Source: Roseovarius arcticus (GTDB lineage: Bacteria; Pseudomonadota; Alphaproteobacteria; Rhodobacterales; Rhodobacteraceae). Taken from it: DNA of 64,000 bases. Below are positions 43,601 through 51,870 of this stretch, piece after piece. Each line of letters begins with the position of its first letter. Positions within the stretch are counted from its first letter, which is position 1. Position numbers and translations under genes: made by a program. The stretch spans positions 2,914,001 to 2,978,000 of the forward strand of contig NZ_SZZN01000001.1 in the NCBI RefSeq assembly GCF_006125015.1, written 5' to 3'. The notes beneath the pieces are model-generated. The model was not told the DNA's origin and searched no databases. It saw only the letters and a list, made by a program, of their open reading frames with translations.

Positions 43601-44026
43601 GTGAAACAATCATTCTTGGCATCGATTGTCGCATCACTCATTGCGCCCCTATCTGCACACGCCGAGCAGATCACATTATTGGACGCGGACGACTATGTTT
43701 GGGAGACAACGCCCGAAGGTGTCGCATTCTCTGCTCTACAGGGGGATCGGTTTGCAGAGCCTTATCAGGCGCTCGTCAGATTGCCCGCTGGAACGATAAG
43801 CCCACCACATGTGAAATCTGCAAATATGTTTGGGGTCACGTTGCAAGGTGAAATGATCCACTACGCCAACGGCGATGATCCTGACGCAGCCAGAGTAATC
43901 GGACCCGGTTCTTACTACCGCATTTCAAGCGGCTTGGCGCATATCTCTGCATGCGTATCCGATGAACCCTGCATTGCCTATCTGTATCAAGACGGGGCAT
44001 TCGATTTCCAGCCCGCAGCACAATGA
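43601..44026 (+). CDS. Exported cupin-domain protein
   Basis: 141 residues with a GTG start after AAAGGAATC. A signal peptide (MKQSFLASIVASLIAPLSAH, cleavage after AHA) precedes a single cupin barrel (LVRLPAGTISPPHVKSANMF, GVTLQGEMIH, GPGSYYRISSGLAHISAC), similar to DUF4437-like cupins. It is the first gene of an operon with ArsR and SRPBCC genes, overlapping ArsR by 4 bp. Role unknown; periplasmic location expected. Confidence 0.8.
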   Translation: MKQSFLASIVASLIAPLSAHAEQITLLDADDYVWETTPEGVAFSALQGDRFAEPYQALVRLPAGTISPPHVKSANMFGVTLQGEMIHYANGDDPDAARVIGPGSYYRISSGLAHISACVSDEPCIAYLYQDGAFDFQPAAQ

Positions 44027-44343
44027 CAGGTGCTGAACAGATGGGATTTCGGGCGCTGGCCGACCCTACCCGACGCAGTATTCTTCAATTGCTTGCCAAC
44101 AACGACATGACGATTGCCGAAGTCGCTGACAACTTTCAGATGACCCGGGCCGCGGTGAAAAAGCACCTGACGATCCTTCGCGAAGGCAATCTCATCTCGG
44201 TTCAAGCAGAGGGCAGGTCACGGCTGAATTCGCTGAACACGGATGGGCTGAAGAGAGTAATGAGCTGGTTCGATTACTTCGATGCCTTCTGGGACGAGCG
44301 CCTCAACACTCTCAAGACAGAAATTGAAAAGGATATGCAATGA
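44023..44343 (+). CDS. ArsR-family regulator
   Basis: 106 residues: winged helix MGFRALADPTRRSILQLLAN, MTIAEVADNFQMTRAAVKKH, LTILREGNLISVQAEGRSRL. No metal-binding Cys pair is seen, so it belongs to the non-metal ArsR group that pairs with AHSA1/SRPBCC proteins. It overlaps both neighbours by 4 bp. Likely autorepressor through the palindrome at 43,570-43,587. Confidence 0.9.
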   Translation: MTGAEQMGFRALADPTRRSILQLLANNDMTIAEVADNFQMTRAAVKKHLTILREGNLISVQAEGRSRLNSLNTDGLKRVMSWFDYFDAFWDERLNTLKTEIEKDMQ

Positions 44344-44753
44344 CCGATACCGTACTCCAGAAATCAATCTATCTCAAAGCGACGCCTGCACAGGTCTGGG
44401 CCTATCTGACTGACCCCGACAAGCTGGCGATCTGGTTCCACAAGCCCAAGACGGCGCTGGTCGAAGGCGAGTATGAAATGTTTGGGACCGAAAGCGGCGA
44501 TAGGCTGATGTGGGGGAAGGTCCTGGTCGCGAAGCCGTTCACGCAGCTTGAATACACCTTTGCGATTGCGCCTATGGGGGATCAGTCCAGCACGGTCAGA
44601 TGGTTTCTAACTGAAGTTCCGGGCGGCACAAATCTATCCCTGAGACATGAAGGTCTGCCACAAGGGGCAGAAGCCTATGGACTTACACTAGCGCTCGACA
44701 AGGGGTGGGATGATCACCTTGCAAGGATGCGTACCTCCGCCCATGGCGACTAG
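44340..44753 (+). CDS. SRPBCC (AHSA1-like) protein
   Basis: 137 residues with the START/AHSA1 pattern: LQKSIYLKATPAQVWAYLTD, LAIWFHKPKTALVEGEYEMF, VAKPFTQLEYTF, GGTNLSLRHEGLP, WDDHLARMR. It has a hydrophobic ligand-binding fold with unknown ligand. It is coupled to ArsR, repeating the arrangement at 47,979-48,814. Confidence 0.87.
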   Translation: MTDTVLQKSIYLKATPAQVWAYLTDPDKLAIWFHKPKTALVEGEYEMFGTESGDRLMWGKVLVAKPFTQLEYTFAIAPMGDQSSTVRWFLTEVPGGTNLSLRHEGLPQGAEAYGLTLALDKGWDDHLARMRTSAHGD

Positions 44754-45103
44754 AACAATCGCTTGCGTTGGAGGCACGGTGTCTGACGTCGCCCTTATAG
44801 TCTTAGCTAACTTTTCACTATTATGAAGCAAGGGGTTTGGCCGTCTCACATCGGCCAAACCTGACATTCGTTGCGCCGCAGAAAATAGGTAAAGTGGGCT
44901 CTTCAGGAACCTTCGCCGCGTGTTCCTCGAACGGCAAGTCTAGGACGACCCGCCTTTCGCTGCACCGTGTGCGAACTCAACAGATGCGGACGAAGCGGCC
45001 CTACGATTTTTCTGTGCAGATGTCGGCTTTGAGAAAACTGTTCAACAAACAGTGGTTTTTGGGAGGCGGACGATAGACCGCCCCCCCTGGGCAGGCGATC
45101 TTA
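44754..45103. other. Intergenic region made of dispersed repeat
   Basis: 350 bp without a gene. Positions 44,850-45,060 carry one copy of the dispersed intergenic repeat, including the 39-bp core at 44,863-44,901 and an inner word GAAGCGGCCC. An imperfect hairpin (AAACTGTTC..AACAGT) near 45,035-45,060 may end transcription of the SRPBCC operon. Confidence 0.5.
44863..44901 (+). repeat. Dispersed intergenic repeat, copy A (39-bp core)
   Basis: Begins GACATTCGTTGCGCCGCAGA and ends GGTAAAGTGGGCTC. Aligns without gaps to the cores at 46,677 and 51,622, differing from copy B at about six positions. Confidence 0.6.
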
Positions 45104-45694
45104 TCAGGCGGCTTTCACAAGTGCGAAACCGATCTCTGCACCGTGACCCAGTCCGTATCCGAGTTGAATCATCATCTCAGCCATCGGTTCGAGATACCGT
45201 GCGTTGCTGAGCGGGCCGCTTTCGATTGCCACCATTCCCAAGTCTTCGACAAAAGTCACGACCAGTGCGCGCGCATCAGCATCATCCCCTGCAACATAGA
45301 CTGGCACTGGCGAGTCCGTACCAGCCGCCTGTGCCTTGAGAAGATCGGAAAAGACCGTGTTGAATGCTTTGACCACCCGCGTGCCGGGGATCATCGCAGC
45401 CAAAGTCTCCCCTGCAGACGTATTATACCCGACCGTCAGGCTCATGTAATCCGGTGCCAGCGGGTTGGTCACATCTATCAGCACCTTCCCGTTGAGCGCG
45501 TCCTGAACGGTTTTCCTGGATAGCAGCGCCTTCGCAGGATCATAGTGCAGGGCGAGCACGATTAGGTCGGCGGCCTTGATTGCGGCTTCTGCGTCTCCGT
45601 CCTGACCCACAACGCTCACGTCATATCCGGCTTTGCGGCTCAACTCGGCGATTGGCCAGCCCATGTTGCCGCGCCCAAGAATTGCTACCTTCAT
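45104..45694 (-). CDS. NADP-dependent oxidoreductase, F420-reductase-like fold
   Basis: 196 residues with an N-terminal Rossmann motif (MKVAILGRGNMGWPIAELSR) and the NADP_F420-type domain (LIVLALHYDPAKALL, KVLIDVTNPLAPDY, VVKAFNTVF, PVYVAGDD). ATG at 45694 follows CAGGAGAAAAC. Divergent to the AraC gene across a promoter with two TTGGCAG palindromes. It probably reduces an unknown substrate with NADPH; F420 use is not implied, as the organism group normally lacks F420. Confidence 0.85.
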   Translation of the reverse strand: MKVAILGRGNMGWPIAELSRKAGYDVSVVGQDGDAEAAIKAADLIVLALHYDPAKALLSRKTVQDALNGKVLIDVTNPLAPDYMSLTVGYNTSAGETLAAMIPGTRVVKAFNTVFSDLLKAQAAGTDSPVPVYVAGDDADARALVVTFVEDLGMVAIESGPLSNARYLEPMAEMMIQLGYGLGHGAEIGFALVKAA

Positions 45695-45744
45695 CAGTTT
45701 TCTCCTGTTTTGATGTTGATACCGGACATATAGCAACAGGAGGG

Positions 45745-45770
45745 TTGGCAGACTTTCCATTATCTGCCAA
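45745..45770. promoter_or_regulatory. Candidate AraC operator
   Basis: Perfect 8-bp inverted repeat TTGGCAGA ... TCTGCCAA with a 10-bp spacer. A second palindrome, TTGGCAGCCAA, follows at 45,781-45,791. Both lie between the divergent reductase and AraC genes. Confidence 0.55.
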
Positions 45771-45805
45771 ATAATATGGATTGGCAGCCAAATTCAAGAG
45801 ACGCG

Positions 45806-46561
45806 ATGACAACGCGGATTAATCCTGACCAGACGCCGATGCCTATCTTCGTTTTGAAAGAGCGGTATGAGCATATCCGTGTGCCGTTCCACGCGCATCG
45901 CCGCGCACAACTCATCCATGTGAGCCAAGGAACACTCACCGTTGCCACCCGGCATCATCAGTGGACAATCCCACCACAGCGCGGCGTCTGGATCGCACCC
46001 GGCACCGAACACAGGATCGTTTCTGCCACGCCTTTTACGCTGACAACCTGCTATGTCGAGCCAGAGCGCTACGGCGCACGACAACAAGGCGTTGTCGCCA
46101 TCGATGCACTGACCCACGCGTTGTTACCCGAAGTTGCGGACCTCGGACCGGACTGGAAAACCCCAGAAGCCAAACGGTTGGTCGGCGTGTTGTTTGACCG
46201 GCTGAATACCTTGCCTGCTCCCAAAGCGGGTTTGCCGATTTCATCTTCTGCGCCATTGGCACGGTTGGCGAAACTTCTATTGAATGACCCCTCTAATCGC
46301 GACCCGCTATCGAAACTGGCCCCACGCGCGGGTCTAAGCGAACGCACCGCCGCGCGGCAATTCTTGTCGGAGTTTGGTATGTCCTTCGGTGTATGGCGGC
46401 GACAATTGCGGCTTCAAACGGCGCTGGCTCGACTTGGTGCAGGTGTCTCGGTCACTCAGACGGCATTCGACGTGGGATACAAAGACGTATCATCGTTTAT
46501 CACGGCATTCCGCACGGAATATGGAACTTCTCCGGGCCAAATGTTCCGAGACAAAATTTAA
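45806..46561 (+). CDS. AraC-family regulator with cupin N-terminus
   Basis: About 251 residues: an AraC_binding cupin (VPFHAHRRAQLIHVSQGTLT, WTIPPQRGVWIAPGTEHRIV) and a C-terminal double HTH (LSKLAPRAGLSERTAARQFL, SVTQTAFDVGYKDVSSFITA, FRTEYGTSPGQMF). The start is uncertain: ATG 45806 has AAGAGA before it, and ATG 45776 adds ten residues that overlap the TTGGCAGCCAA palindrome. Probably activates the divergent reductase gene. Confidence 0.88.
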   Translation: MTTRINPDQTPMPIFVLKERYEHIRVPFHAHRRAQLIHVSQGTLTVATRHHQWTIPPQRGVWIAPGTEHRIVSATPFTLTTCYVEPERYGARQQGVVAIDALTHALLPEVADLGPDWKTPEAKRLVGVLFDRLNTLPAPKAGLPISSSAPLARLAKLLLNDPSNRDPLSKLAPRAGLSERTAARQFLSEFGMSFGVWRRQLRLQTALARLGAGVSVTQTAFDVGYKDVSSFITAFRTEYGTSPGQMFRDKI

Positions 46562-46676
46562 ACGCTCAAAAACCCTCCTTTTTGGAACAATAGAAAAACA
46601 GCTTATTTTTGACTGCCAAAAACCCCGTTCAAAACTCAAGTGGTTGTTGAAGGTTTTGGACTCTATTGTGGTAGCA

Positions 46677-46715
46677 GCCATTCGCCGCGCAGCAGAAATT
46701 TGGTAAAGTGGGCTC
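46677..46715 (+). repeat. Dispersed intergenic repeat, copy B (39-bp core)
   Basis: Begins GCCATTCGCCGCGCAGCAGA and ends GGTAAAGTGGGCTC. Lies in the 240-bp gap between the AraC and GST stops; flanking words (GGTCCGCTTT near 46,790) also belong to the repeat. No gene is seen in the gap. Confidence 0.6.
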
Positions 46716-46800
46716 GAAGCCGATCTTCGTTGCAAAGTGCGTCTAGGGCGGCTTAGCGGGACGGAGCGACCCTTTGAATGTGCCGTCCGAAGGTCCGCTT

Positions 46801-47448
46801 TCACGCTGACGTGACGTTTTGAAAAACTTCGTATTGCGCCGCGAATGCGCGCTTGTAGGCGGGTCGATCAGCAGCACGGGCGATGTAGTTCATGAACACT
46901 GGATAGCTTTCCAATATCCCTGACCCTTCCAGCCTGCGGATCGCGTGGACCATCAGAATATCGGCGGCGCTGAAAGAACCTGCCAGCCAAGTTGCGTCAC
47001 CAAAGGCATTAGCAAGCTGATCCAGCCGCATTCGTATACGGTCATCGACCATAGCGAACCGCTCGGTCTGCCAACTTTTTTCAGCCTCGAAGTATTTCAC
47101 GTAATCGCGTTCCACGATGGGCGGCTCGACAGTGTTCAGAGCGGCAAACATCCAGCTGAGGGCCTTGGCCCGAGTAACGTTGTCTTCGGGCAGCAGGCGC
47201 GCGTTTCGTTCCGCGATATAAAGGACGATGGCCCCGGATTCGAACAGCACCACTTCACCGTCTTCATAGGTGGGTATCTGGCCAAAGGGCTGAAGTGCGA
47301 GGTGCGCCGGTTGCTTCATTTCCTCAAAGGCCACAAGGCGCACATCATAGGGCTGACCGGCTTCTTCCAGCGCCCAACGGATACGCATGTCACGAGCGAG
47401 TCCCGCGCCCTTGTCAGGAGACGATTTGCAAGCCGTGATGGTTGGCAT
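46801..47448 (-). CDS. Glutathione S-transferase family protein
   Basis: 215 residues: thioredoxin-like N-domain (MRIRWALEEAGQPYDVRLVA, QPFGQIPTYEDGEVVLFESG, where ESG binds glutathione) and a helical C-domain (WLAGSFSAADILMVHAIRRL). First residue context MPTITACKSSPDKGAG is less standard than usual for the family. It follows the SRPBCC gene by 10 bp on the same strand, so it is the last gene of the ArsR-SRPBCC-SRPBCC-GST group. Detoxification of electrophiles is likely. Confidence 0.87.
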   Translation of the reverse strand: MPTITACKSSPDKGAGLARDMRIRWALEEAGQPYDVRLVAFEEMKQPAHLALQPFGQIPTYEDGEVVLFESGAIVLYIAERNARLLPEDNVTRAKALSWMFAALNTVEPPIVERDYVKYFEAEKSWQTERFAMVDDRIRMRLDQLANAFGDATWLAGSFSAADILMVHAIRRLEGSGILESYPVFMNYIARAADRPAYKRAFAAQYEVFQNVTSA

Positions 47449-47458
47449 CTTCGCTCAC

Positions 47459-47893
47459 TCAACCCTTCGTATTCTGGTTTTCTGTATGCGCTTTGAAATT
47501 GTCGAGGATCGCCTGCCAGCCGTCACGCTGCATGTCGATGGCGTTTTCGGTCTCAGCGTCGAACGTGGTTGTCACCTTTGTGCCCCCTCGCACCGCCTCG
47601 AACGTGGTGCGCGCCTTGCGTCCGTCTATCATCGCGAGCGTCAGGGCCTTCTTGGGTTTCATTTCCTCGTAAGTCGCCACGAAATCGAAACCCATGCTGC
47701 CGTCTCTAGCCTCCATCCGTGCTTTGTGCGTGCCGCCGACGCGCAGGTCAGTTTGTGCTCTCGGGCAACACCAGTCATCGGAAGCAAAATTCCACTGCAT
47801 GATGTCGACGGGCGAGGTATAGGCCTGCCAGACACGCTCTACCGGCGCATTGACGGTGGTGCTGATGGTGATCTTTTGGTTCGTCATGTTCAT
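47459..47893 (-). CDS. SRPBCC (AHSA1-like) protein
   Basis: 144 residues: ITISTTVNAPVERVWQAYTS, IMQWNFASDDWCCPRAQTDL, GFDFVATYEEMKPKKALTLA, GGTKVTTTFDAE and the final GWQAILDNFKAH are typical AHSA1. It lies between a second SRPBCC gene and the GST gene. An 85-bp gap before it may hold its own promoter. Ligand unknown. Confidence 0.87.
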   Translation of the reverse strand: MNMTNQKITISTTVNAPVERVWQAYTSPVDIMQWNFASDDWCCPRAQTDLRVGGTHKARMEARDGSMGFDFVATYEEMKPKKALTLAMIDGRKARTTFEAVRGGTKVTTTFDAETENAIDMQRDGWQAILDNFKAHTENQNTKG

Positions 47894-47978
47894 ACTCCTG
47901 TTCGCCTGTCGGTCACGGTAGCATCAACCGCCGCGATTTTGATTCGGTGCATTGTTATTGTCGCTTCGAAGGCACGAA

Positions 47979-48479
47979 TTACAGTCGGGTTTGGAGCAAT
48001 TTGTCGAGCTGAGCCAATGTGGCTTCCATGCCCTGCTGCATGCCCATATCGATCACCTTTTGCAGCGCCTCGGGCGTCTCGTAGGTCGAGATTATCTGCA
48101 CAAGAATTCGCGGCGTTGCGTCTTCAAACGTCACATCCCATGTCGAGACGGGCATGTTACGATTGATGCCTCCGTCCAAGTCGCTGAAAGCATCTTGCGC
48201 GTGATAGCCGTCCTTTGGTGTGATCGTCTCATAGTCAAAGCGGACCCAATGTTCGTTCCCATCAGGATCGACCATGGCGAAATGCCAATGCCCGCCTTTC
48301 TCGAAAGCCATGGATTTGGTTTTTGCCGTGAAAGGTTCGGGAGCGAACCACTGGTCCAGCAGATCGGCCTTGGTATAGCAGTCCCAGACCAAATCCTTTG
48401 GCGCGTCGAACTCGCGTAGGATAGTAAGCCTATTGGTCTGCATGTCAGCCTGAAAGCTGTAGTGGAGGTCGGGTTTCAT
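47979..48479 (-). CDS. SRPBCC (AHSA1-like) protein coupled to ArsR
   Basis: 166 residues: RLTILREFDAPKDLVWDCYT, LLDQWFAPEPFTAKTKSMAF, RNMPVSTWDVTFED and ALQKVIDMGMQQGMEATLAQ place it in the AHSA1 family. The start at 48479 overlaps the ArsR stop by 4 bp, the common two-gene module. Likely regulated together with its ArsR partner. Confidence 0.88.
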   Translation of the reverse strand: MKPDLHYSFQADMQTNRLTILREFDAPKDLVWDCYTKADLLDQWFAPEPFTAKTKSMAFEKGGHWHFAMVDPDGNEHWVRFDYETITPKDGYHAQDAFSDLDGGINRNMPVSTWDVTFEDATPRILVQIISTYETPEALQKVIDMGMQQGMEATLAQLDKLLQTRL

Positions 48480-48814
48480 CTGCCTTTTTCCTTCAGTTGT
48501 TGGAGCAGTTGATCGAGTTTTCGGTATCGCGATGCCCACTGCTGGCGCTGATTACTGAGCCAGTCCTCGACAGCCGTATATTTTTCTGGATTGAGTTCGC
48601 AGGTTCTGACGCGGCCCACCTTTTCGGTGGTGATCAGGCCCGCGTTCTCCAGCGTTCTGATGTGTTTCATGAACGGTGGTAGCGCCATATCGAAAGGCGC
48701 GGCCAGATCACTGACAGAGGCCGGACCATCGCCGAGCTGTCTCAAGACCGCTCTGCGAGTGCTGTCCGCGAAAGCGAGGAACACTATATCGAGTTCGGGG
48801 CTATTGTTATCCAT
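48476..48814 (-). CDS. ArsR-family regulator
   Basis: 112 residues: winged helix IVFLAFADSTRRAVLRQLGD, SVSDLAAPFDMALPPFMKHI, RTLENAGLITTEKVGRVRTC. It has no metal-binding cysteine pair. It heads the minus-strand group ArsR-SRPBCC-SRPBCC-GST. A TAAGTA/TACTTA inverted repeat lies just upstream. Confidence 0.9.
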   Translation of the reverse strand: MDNNSPELDIVFLAFADSTRRAVLRQLGDGPASVSDLAAPFDMALPPFMKHIRTLENAGLITTEKVGRVRTCELNPEKYTAVEDWLSNQRQQWASRYRKLDQLLQQLKEKGR

Positions 48815-48819
48815 GGGGG

Positions 48820-48844
48820 TAAGTATAGAGCGAGTCGTTACTTA
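48820..48844. promoter_or_regulatory. Candidate ArsR operator
   Basis: TAAGTA ... TACTTA, 13-bp spacer, 6 bp upstream of the ArsR start. The half-site GTAAGT recurs at about 48,854. Probable autoregulatory site. Confidence 0.45.
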
Positions 48845-49378
48845 TCACAAAGGGTAAGTGTCGTCTTGTAGTTCCATGAAACAAGACCGGCCTTTCACGA
48901 GCGCCGCAGCATCCTGCAATTTGGGCTCCAAGCCGCCTTCCGCACCGCAGCACATACCCTTGATACGTGGCTGCTTGAATGTTGGCTGTCGCCATCGGCG
49001 CAGGGCAGCCCCGCACCTGCAGCGAATGCACACTGTCCGCCCCTTGATGTCGGCCGTAACGAACGGCCCAAAGCGGTCACTCAACGAGGACATGAATTTC
49101 TGCGGTTGCAGCCCGCATTGCCGCCGTTCGCCGCGTTTGCACAACTCGGAGCTGGTCGAACTAACAGTGTGCGGACAAAGCGAGAATTCTCTGCAAATAC
49201 TCCAATGGCCGCTTCTGCCGAGAAGCTTTGGGACTAGAGGATCGGGATGTAGGCCATCGGCGCGAAAGCGACGAATAGTTCTACAGAGATGTCGGTAACT
49301 TATAATGGCAATACTAGACCCTTGTTATGATGGTTGGACCAAACCAGCTTACCTCGCTTTATGATTGGAAGACATTTG
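48845..49378. other. Intergenic region made of dispersed repeat
   Basis: About 530 bp without a recognisable gene. It carries degenerate copies of the dispersed repeat: CGCCGCAG...CAATTTGGGCTC (about 48,902-48,928), GAACGGCCCAAAGCGGTCA (about 49,061-49,079) and GCCGCCGTTCGCCGC (about 49,120-49,135). A cysteine-rich open frame across it (48,858-49,298) is not believed to be coding. Confidence 0.5.
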
Positions 49379-50473
49379 ATGCGGCCAGATACAATGCATG
49401 CGGTTTTATTGACTGGTCACGGCGGCATGGAAAAATTGGATTACCGCACGGATGTGCCCATACCGCAGCCAAAGCCTGGTGAGTTACTGATCCAGGTCGC
49501 TGCGGCAGGTATCAACAACACGGATATCAACACCCGTATTGGCTGGTATTCGAAGGCGGTTAACGAGGGCACGGATACCGGTGGCGCAACTGGCTTTGAC
49601 AGTGTGGACGATGATGACGCTAGCTGGTCAGGCACGCCGCTGACCTTCCCGCGCATCCAAGGTGCCGATGTCTGCGGTTATGTCGTGGCTGTTGGTGACG
49701 GGGTCAGCGACGCGCGTATCGGAGAACGGGTCTTGGTCCGTAATATGTTGCGCACCTACGTTGATTTTCGCCCCTATGAATGTTGGACTATTGGCAGTGA
49801 ATGTGACGGCGGGTTTGCCCAGTTTGCGGTGGCCCCAGCGATCGAAACTCATGCGGTCGCCTGCAATTGGACCGACGCTGAACTCGCCTCTGTGCCTTGC
49901 GCCTATTCGACAGCGGAAAACATGCTGCATCGCGCAAATGTGGGCGCTGAACGGGTACTGGTGACGGGTGCATCTGGTGGTGTCGGGTCCGCAGCTGTTC
50001 AACTGGTCAAACGACGCGGCGCTGAGGTGATTGCGCTGTCATCGGCCTCCAAAACGGCAGAGGTTATGGCGCTTGGCGCGGACCGAGTGATCGACCGTAA
50101 TGCCGACCTGGTCGCCGAGCTTGGGGCTGGGTCCATGGATGTGGTGATCGACCTTGTCGCGGGGGATCAGTGGCCATCGTTTCTGGATGTGCTTCGTCGT
50201 GGCGGGCGTTATGCCACCGCTGGTGCCATTGCAGGACCGCTGGCACAGATCGACGTGCGCACGCTTTACCTCAAAGACTTAACGCTGTTCGGCTGCACCT
50301 TTCAGGAAGACGAAGTGTTCGCCAATCTAATCGGTTATATTGAGGCCGGTGAAATCCGCCCGGTTGTGGCGCGGACTTATCCGCTGCGTGATATTGCCCT
50401 TGCCCAGACAGATTTTCTTGCCAAAAAGCACACTGGAAAACTCGTTTTAATCCCGCCGCAGGTGACGACATGA
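49379..50473 (+). CDS. Medium-chain (MDR) alcohol dehydrogenase/quinone reductase-like protein
   Basis: 364 residues: GroES-like N-domain (GELLIQVAAAGINNTDINTR, FPRIQGADVCGYVVAVGDGV, IGERVLVRN) and a Rossmann domain with VLVTGASGGVGSAAVQLVKR. The catalytic-zinc cysteine is not in the usual place; together with the NADPH motif this favours a zinc-free reductase. An insertion between residues about 58 and 80 (GTDTGGATGFDSVDDDDAS) is uncommon. ATG 49379 has GGAAG at good distance. Coupled by 4 bp to the enolase-superfamily gene. Confidence 0.85.
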   Translation: MRPDTMHAVLLTGHGGMEKLDYRTDVPIPQPKPGELLIQVAAAGINNTDINTRIGWYSKAVNEGTDTGGATGFDSVDDDDASWSGTPLTFPRIQGADVCGYVVAVGDGVSDARIGERVLVRNMLRTYVDFRPYECWTIGSECDGGFAQFAVAPAIETHAVACNWTDAELASVPCAYSTAENMLHRANVGAERVLVTGASGGVGSAAVQLVKRRGAEVIALSSASKTAEVMALGADRVIDRNADLVAELGAGSMDVVIDLVAGDQWPSFLDVLRRGGRYATAGAIAGPLAQIDVRTLYLKDLTLFGCTFQEDEVFANLIGYIEAGEIRPVVARTYPLRDIALAQTDFLAKKHTGKLVLIPPQVTT

Positions 50474-51591
50474 AGATTGCAAAAGTAGAACTTTACCAAG
50501 TTGATTTACCTTATTCAGGTGGGGTTTACCTGCTGTCCGGCGGGCGAGAATACACCAGCTTTGACGCCTCGATTGTGCGCATTGTCACGGATGACGGCAT
50601 CGATGGATGGGGCGAAAGCACACCATTTGGATCAAGCTATATTGCCGCCCACGCCCTTGGCACCCGTGCTGGCATCGCGGAAATTGCACCGCATCTGTTA
50701 GGGCGCGACCCACGCCAGGTTGATCGTATCAACGACACAATGGATCAAGCACTTGTCGGGCATAACCACGCAAAAACCGCGTTGGATATTGCCTGTTGGG
50801 ATGTTTTCGGCAAGTCGGTGAACCTACCTGTGTGCGAATTGTTGGGCGGATCAACAGGCATTCGGATGCCGACGATCTCATCAATTTATGCCGGTGATCC
50901 TGAGCATATGCGCGCGCGCGTTGCCGATCACCGCGCACGTGGCTACATGGGACATTCCGTCAAAGTTGGTGCGCTTGATAGCGAAGGCGGCCCTGCGCTG
51001 GACGCTGAACGCATTGCGGCGTCCCTCGCGGATCGCCAACCGGGCGAATATTTCATCGTCGATGCTAACGGCGGATTGATACCGGAAACTGCATTGCGGA
51101 TGTTGCGGATGCTGCCTGCGGGCCTAGATTTTGTACTCGAGGCGCCCTGCGCCACTTGGCGCGAAACATTCAGTTTACGCCAAAGGTGTGATGTACCGAT
51201 AATCATTGATGAGCTGGCACAACAAGACTGTGACATCTCCCAAATCGTGGCACAGGACCTTGCGGACGGCATCGGGTTGAAGATTTCCAAGGCAGGCGGC
51301 CTCACCCACGGACGCCGTCACCGTGACATGTGTGTCGCTGCTGGGTTAACTGTGTCTGTGCAAGACACCGTCGGTTCGACCATCGCCTTTGCGGGCATCG
51401 CCCATCTGGGGGCGACGGTGCCACAACGATACCTGCGCTGCATTCTGGATTGCCGTGATATGGTTACACTTGAAACCGCCGATTTTGACGCACCCATTAC
51501 AGATGGCGGCGTCCTTACGCCCATGTCTCCAGGCCTTGGCATCACGGTCAAACGAGACGCCTTGAGCGACCCCGTCGCAACATGGCGGTGA
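50470..51591 (+). CDS. Enolase-superfamily (mandelate racemase/muconate lactonising type) enzyme
   Basis: 373 residues. Capping domain (VRIVTDDGIDGWGESTPFGS) and barrel domain with catalytic Lys in YMGHSVKVGA, metal ligands in YFIVDANGGL, FVLEAPCATW and IIIDELAQQD, and a second Lys in IGLKISKAGGLTHGRRHRDM. The sequence is closest, from memory, to cis-3-hydroxy-L-proline dehydratase/proline-betaine epimerase types. The start overlaps the MDR gene stop. The pair may degrade a proline-like or sugar-acid compound; this is inference. Confidence 0.83.
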   Translation: MKIAKVELYQVDLPYSGGVYLLSGGREYTSFDASIVRIVTDDGIDGWGESTPFGSSYIAAHALGTRAGIAEIAPHLLGRDPRQVDRINDTMDQALVGHNHAKTALDIACWDVFGKSVNLPVCELLGGSTGIRMPTISSIYAGDPEHMRARVADHRARGYMGHSVKVGALDSEGGPALDAERIAASLADRQPGEYFIVDANGGLIPETALRMLRMLPAGLDFVLEAPCATWRETFSLRQRCDVPIIIDELAQQDCDISQIVAQDLADGIGLKISKAGGLTHGRRHRDMCVAAGLTVSVQDTVGSTIAFAGIAHLGATVPQRYLRCILDCRDMVTLETADFDAPITDGGVLTPMSPGLGITVKRDALSDPVATWR

Positions 51592-51621
51592 TTAAAGTTT
51601 ATCGGCACAAACCCTGAAGCC

Positions 51622-51660
51622 GCCATTCGCTGCGGTGCCGAAAAATGTTAATTTGGGCTC
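51622..51660 (+). repeat. Dispersed intergenic repeat, copy C (39-bp core)
   Basis: Begins GCCATTCGCTGCGGTGCCGA and ends TTAATTTGGGCTC. Same length and alignment as copies A and B. It sits in the 279-bp gap after the enolase-superfamily gene; AGCGGCCCAAACCAGCCATT near 51,720 continues the repeat. No gene is seen there. Confidence 0.6.
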
Positions 51661-51870
51661 ATTGCCGCCATCGGATGCAGCACAGCATTGACCCGATCTT
51701 GGCTTCGTTTGGTGACACGAGCGGCCCAAACCAGCCATTCGACGGCATTCGAAATCGATTTTCCAATCTCCCAAAACCAGACATTCGCGGACTGCGCAAC
51801 ATCTTGAGATTTCAAACGGGTTAAAGTTCGGTTTTGCTGCCTTTTAGGCCCAACGTTGAGTTTGCAAAGT

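Noticed and set aside
48858..49298. Cysteine-rich plus-strand frame of 146 codons
   Set aside because: It runs through copies of the dispersed intergenic repeat and has no ribosome site or homology; cysteines come from GC-rich repeat words.
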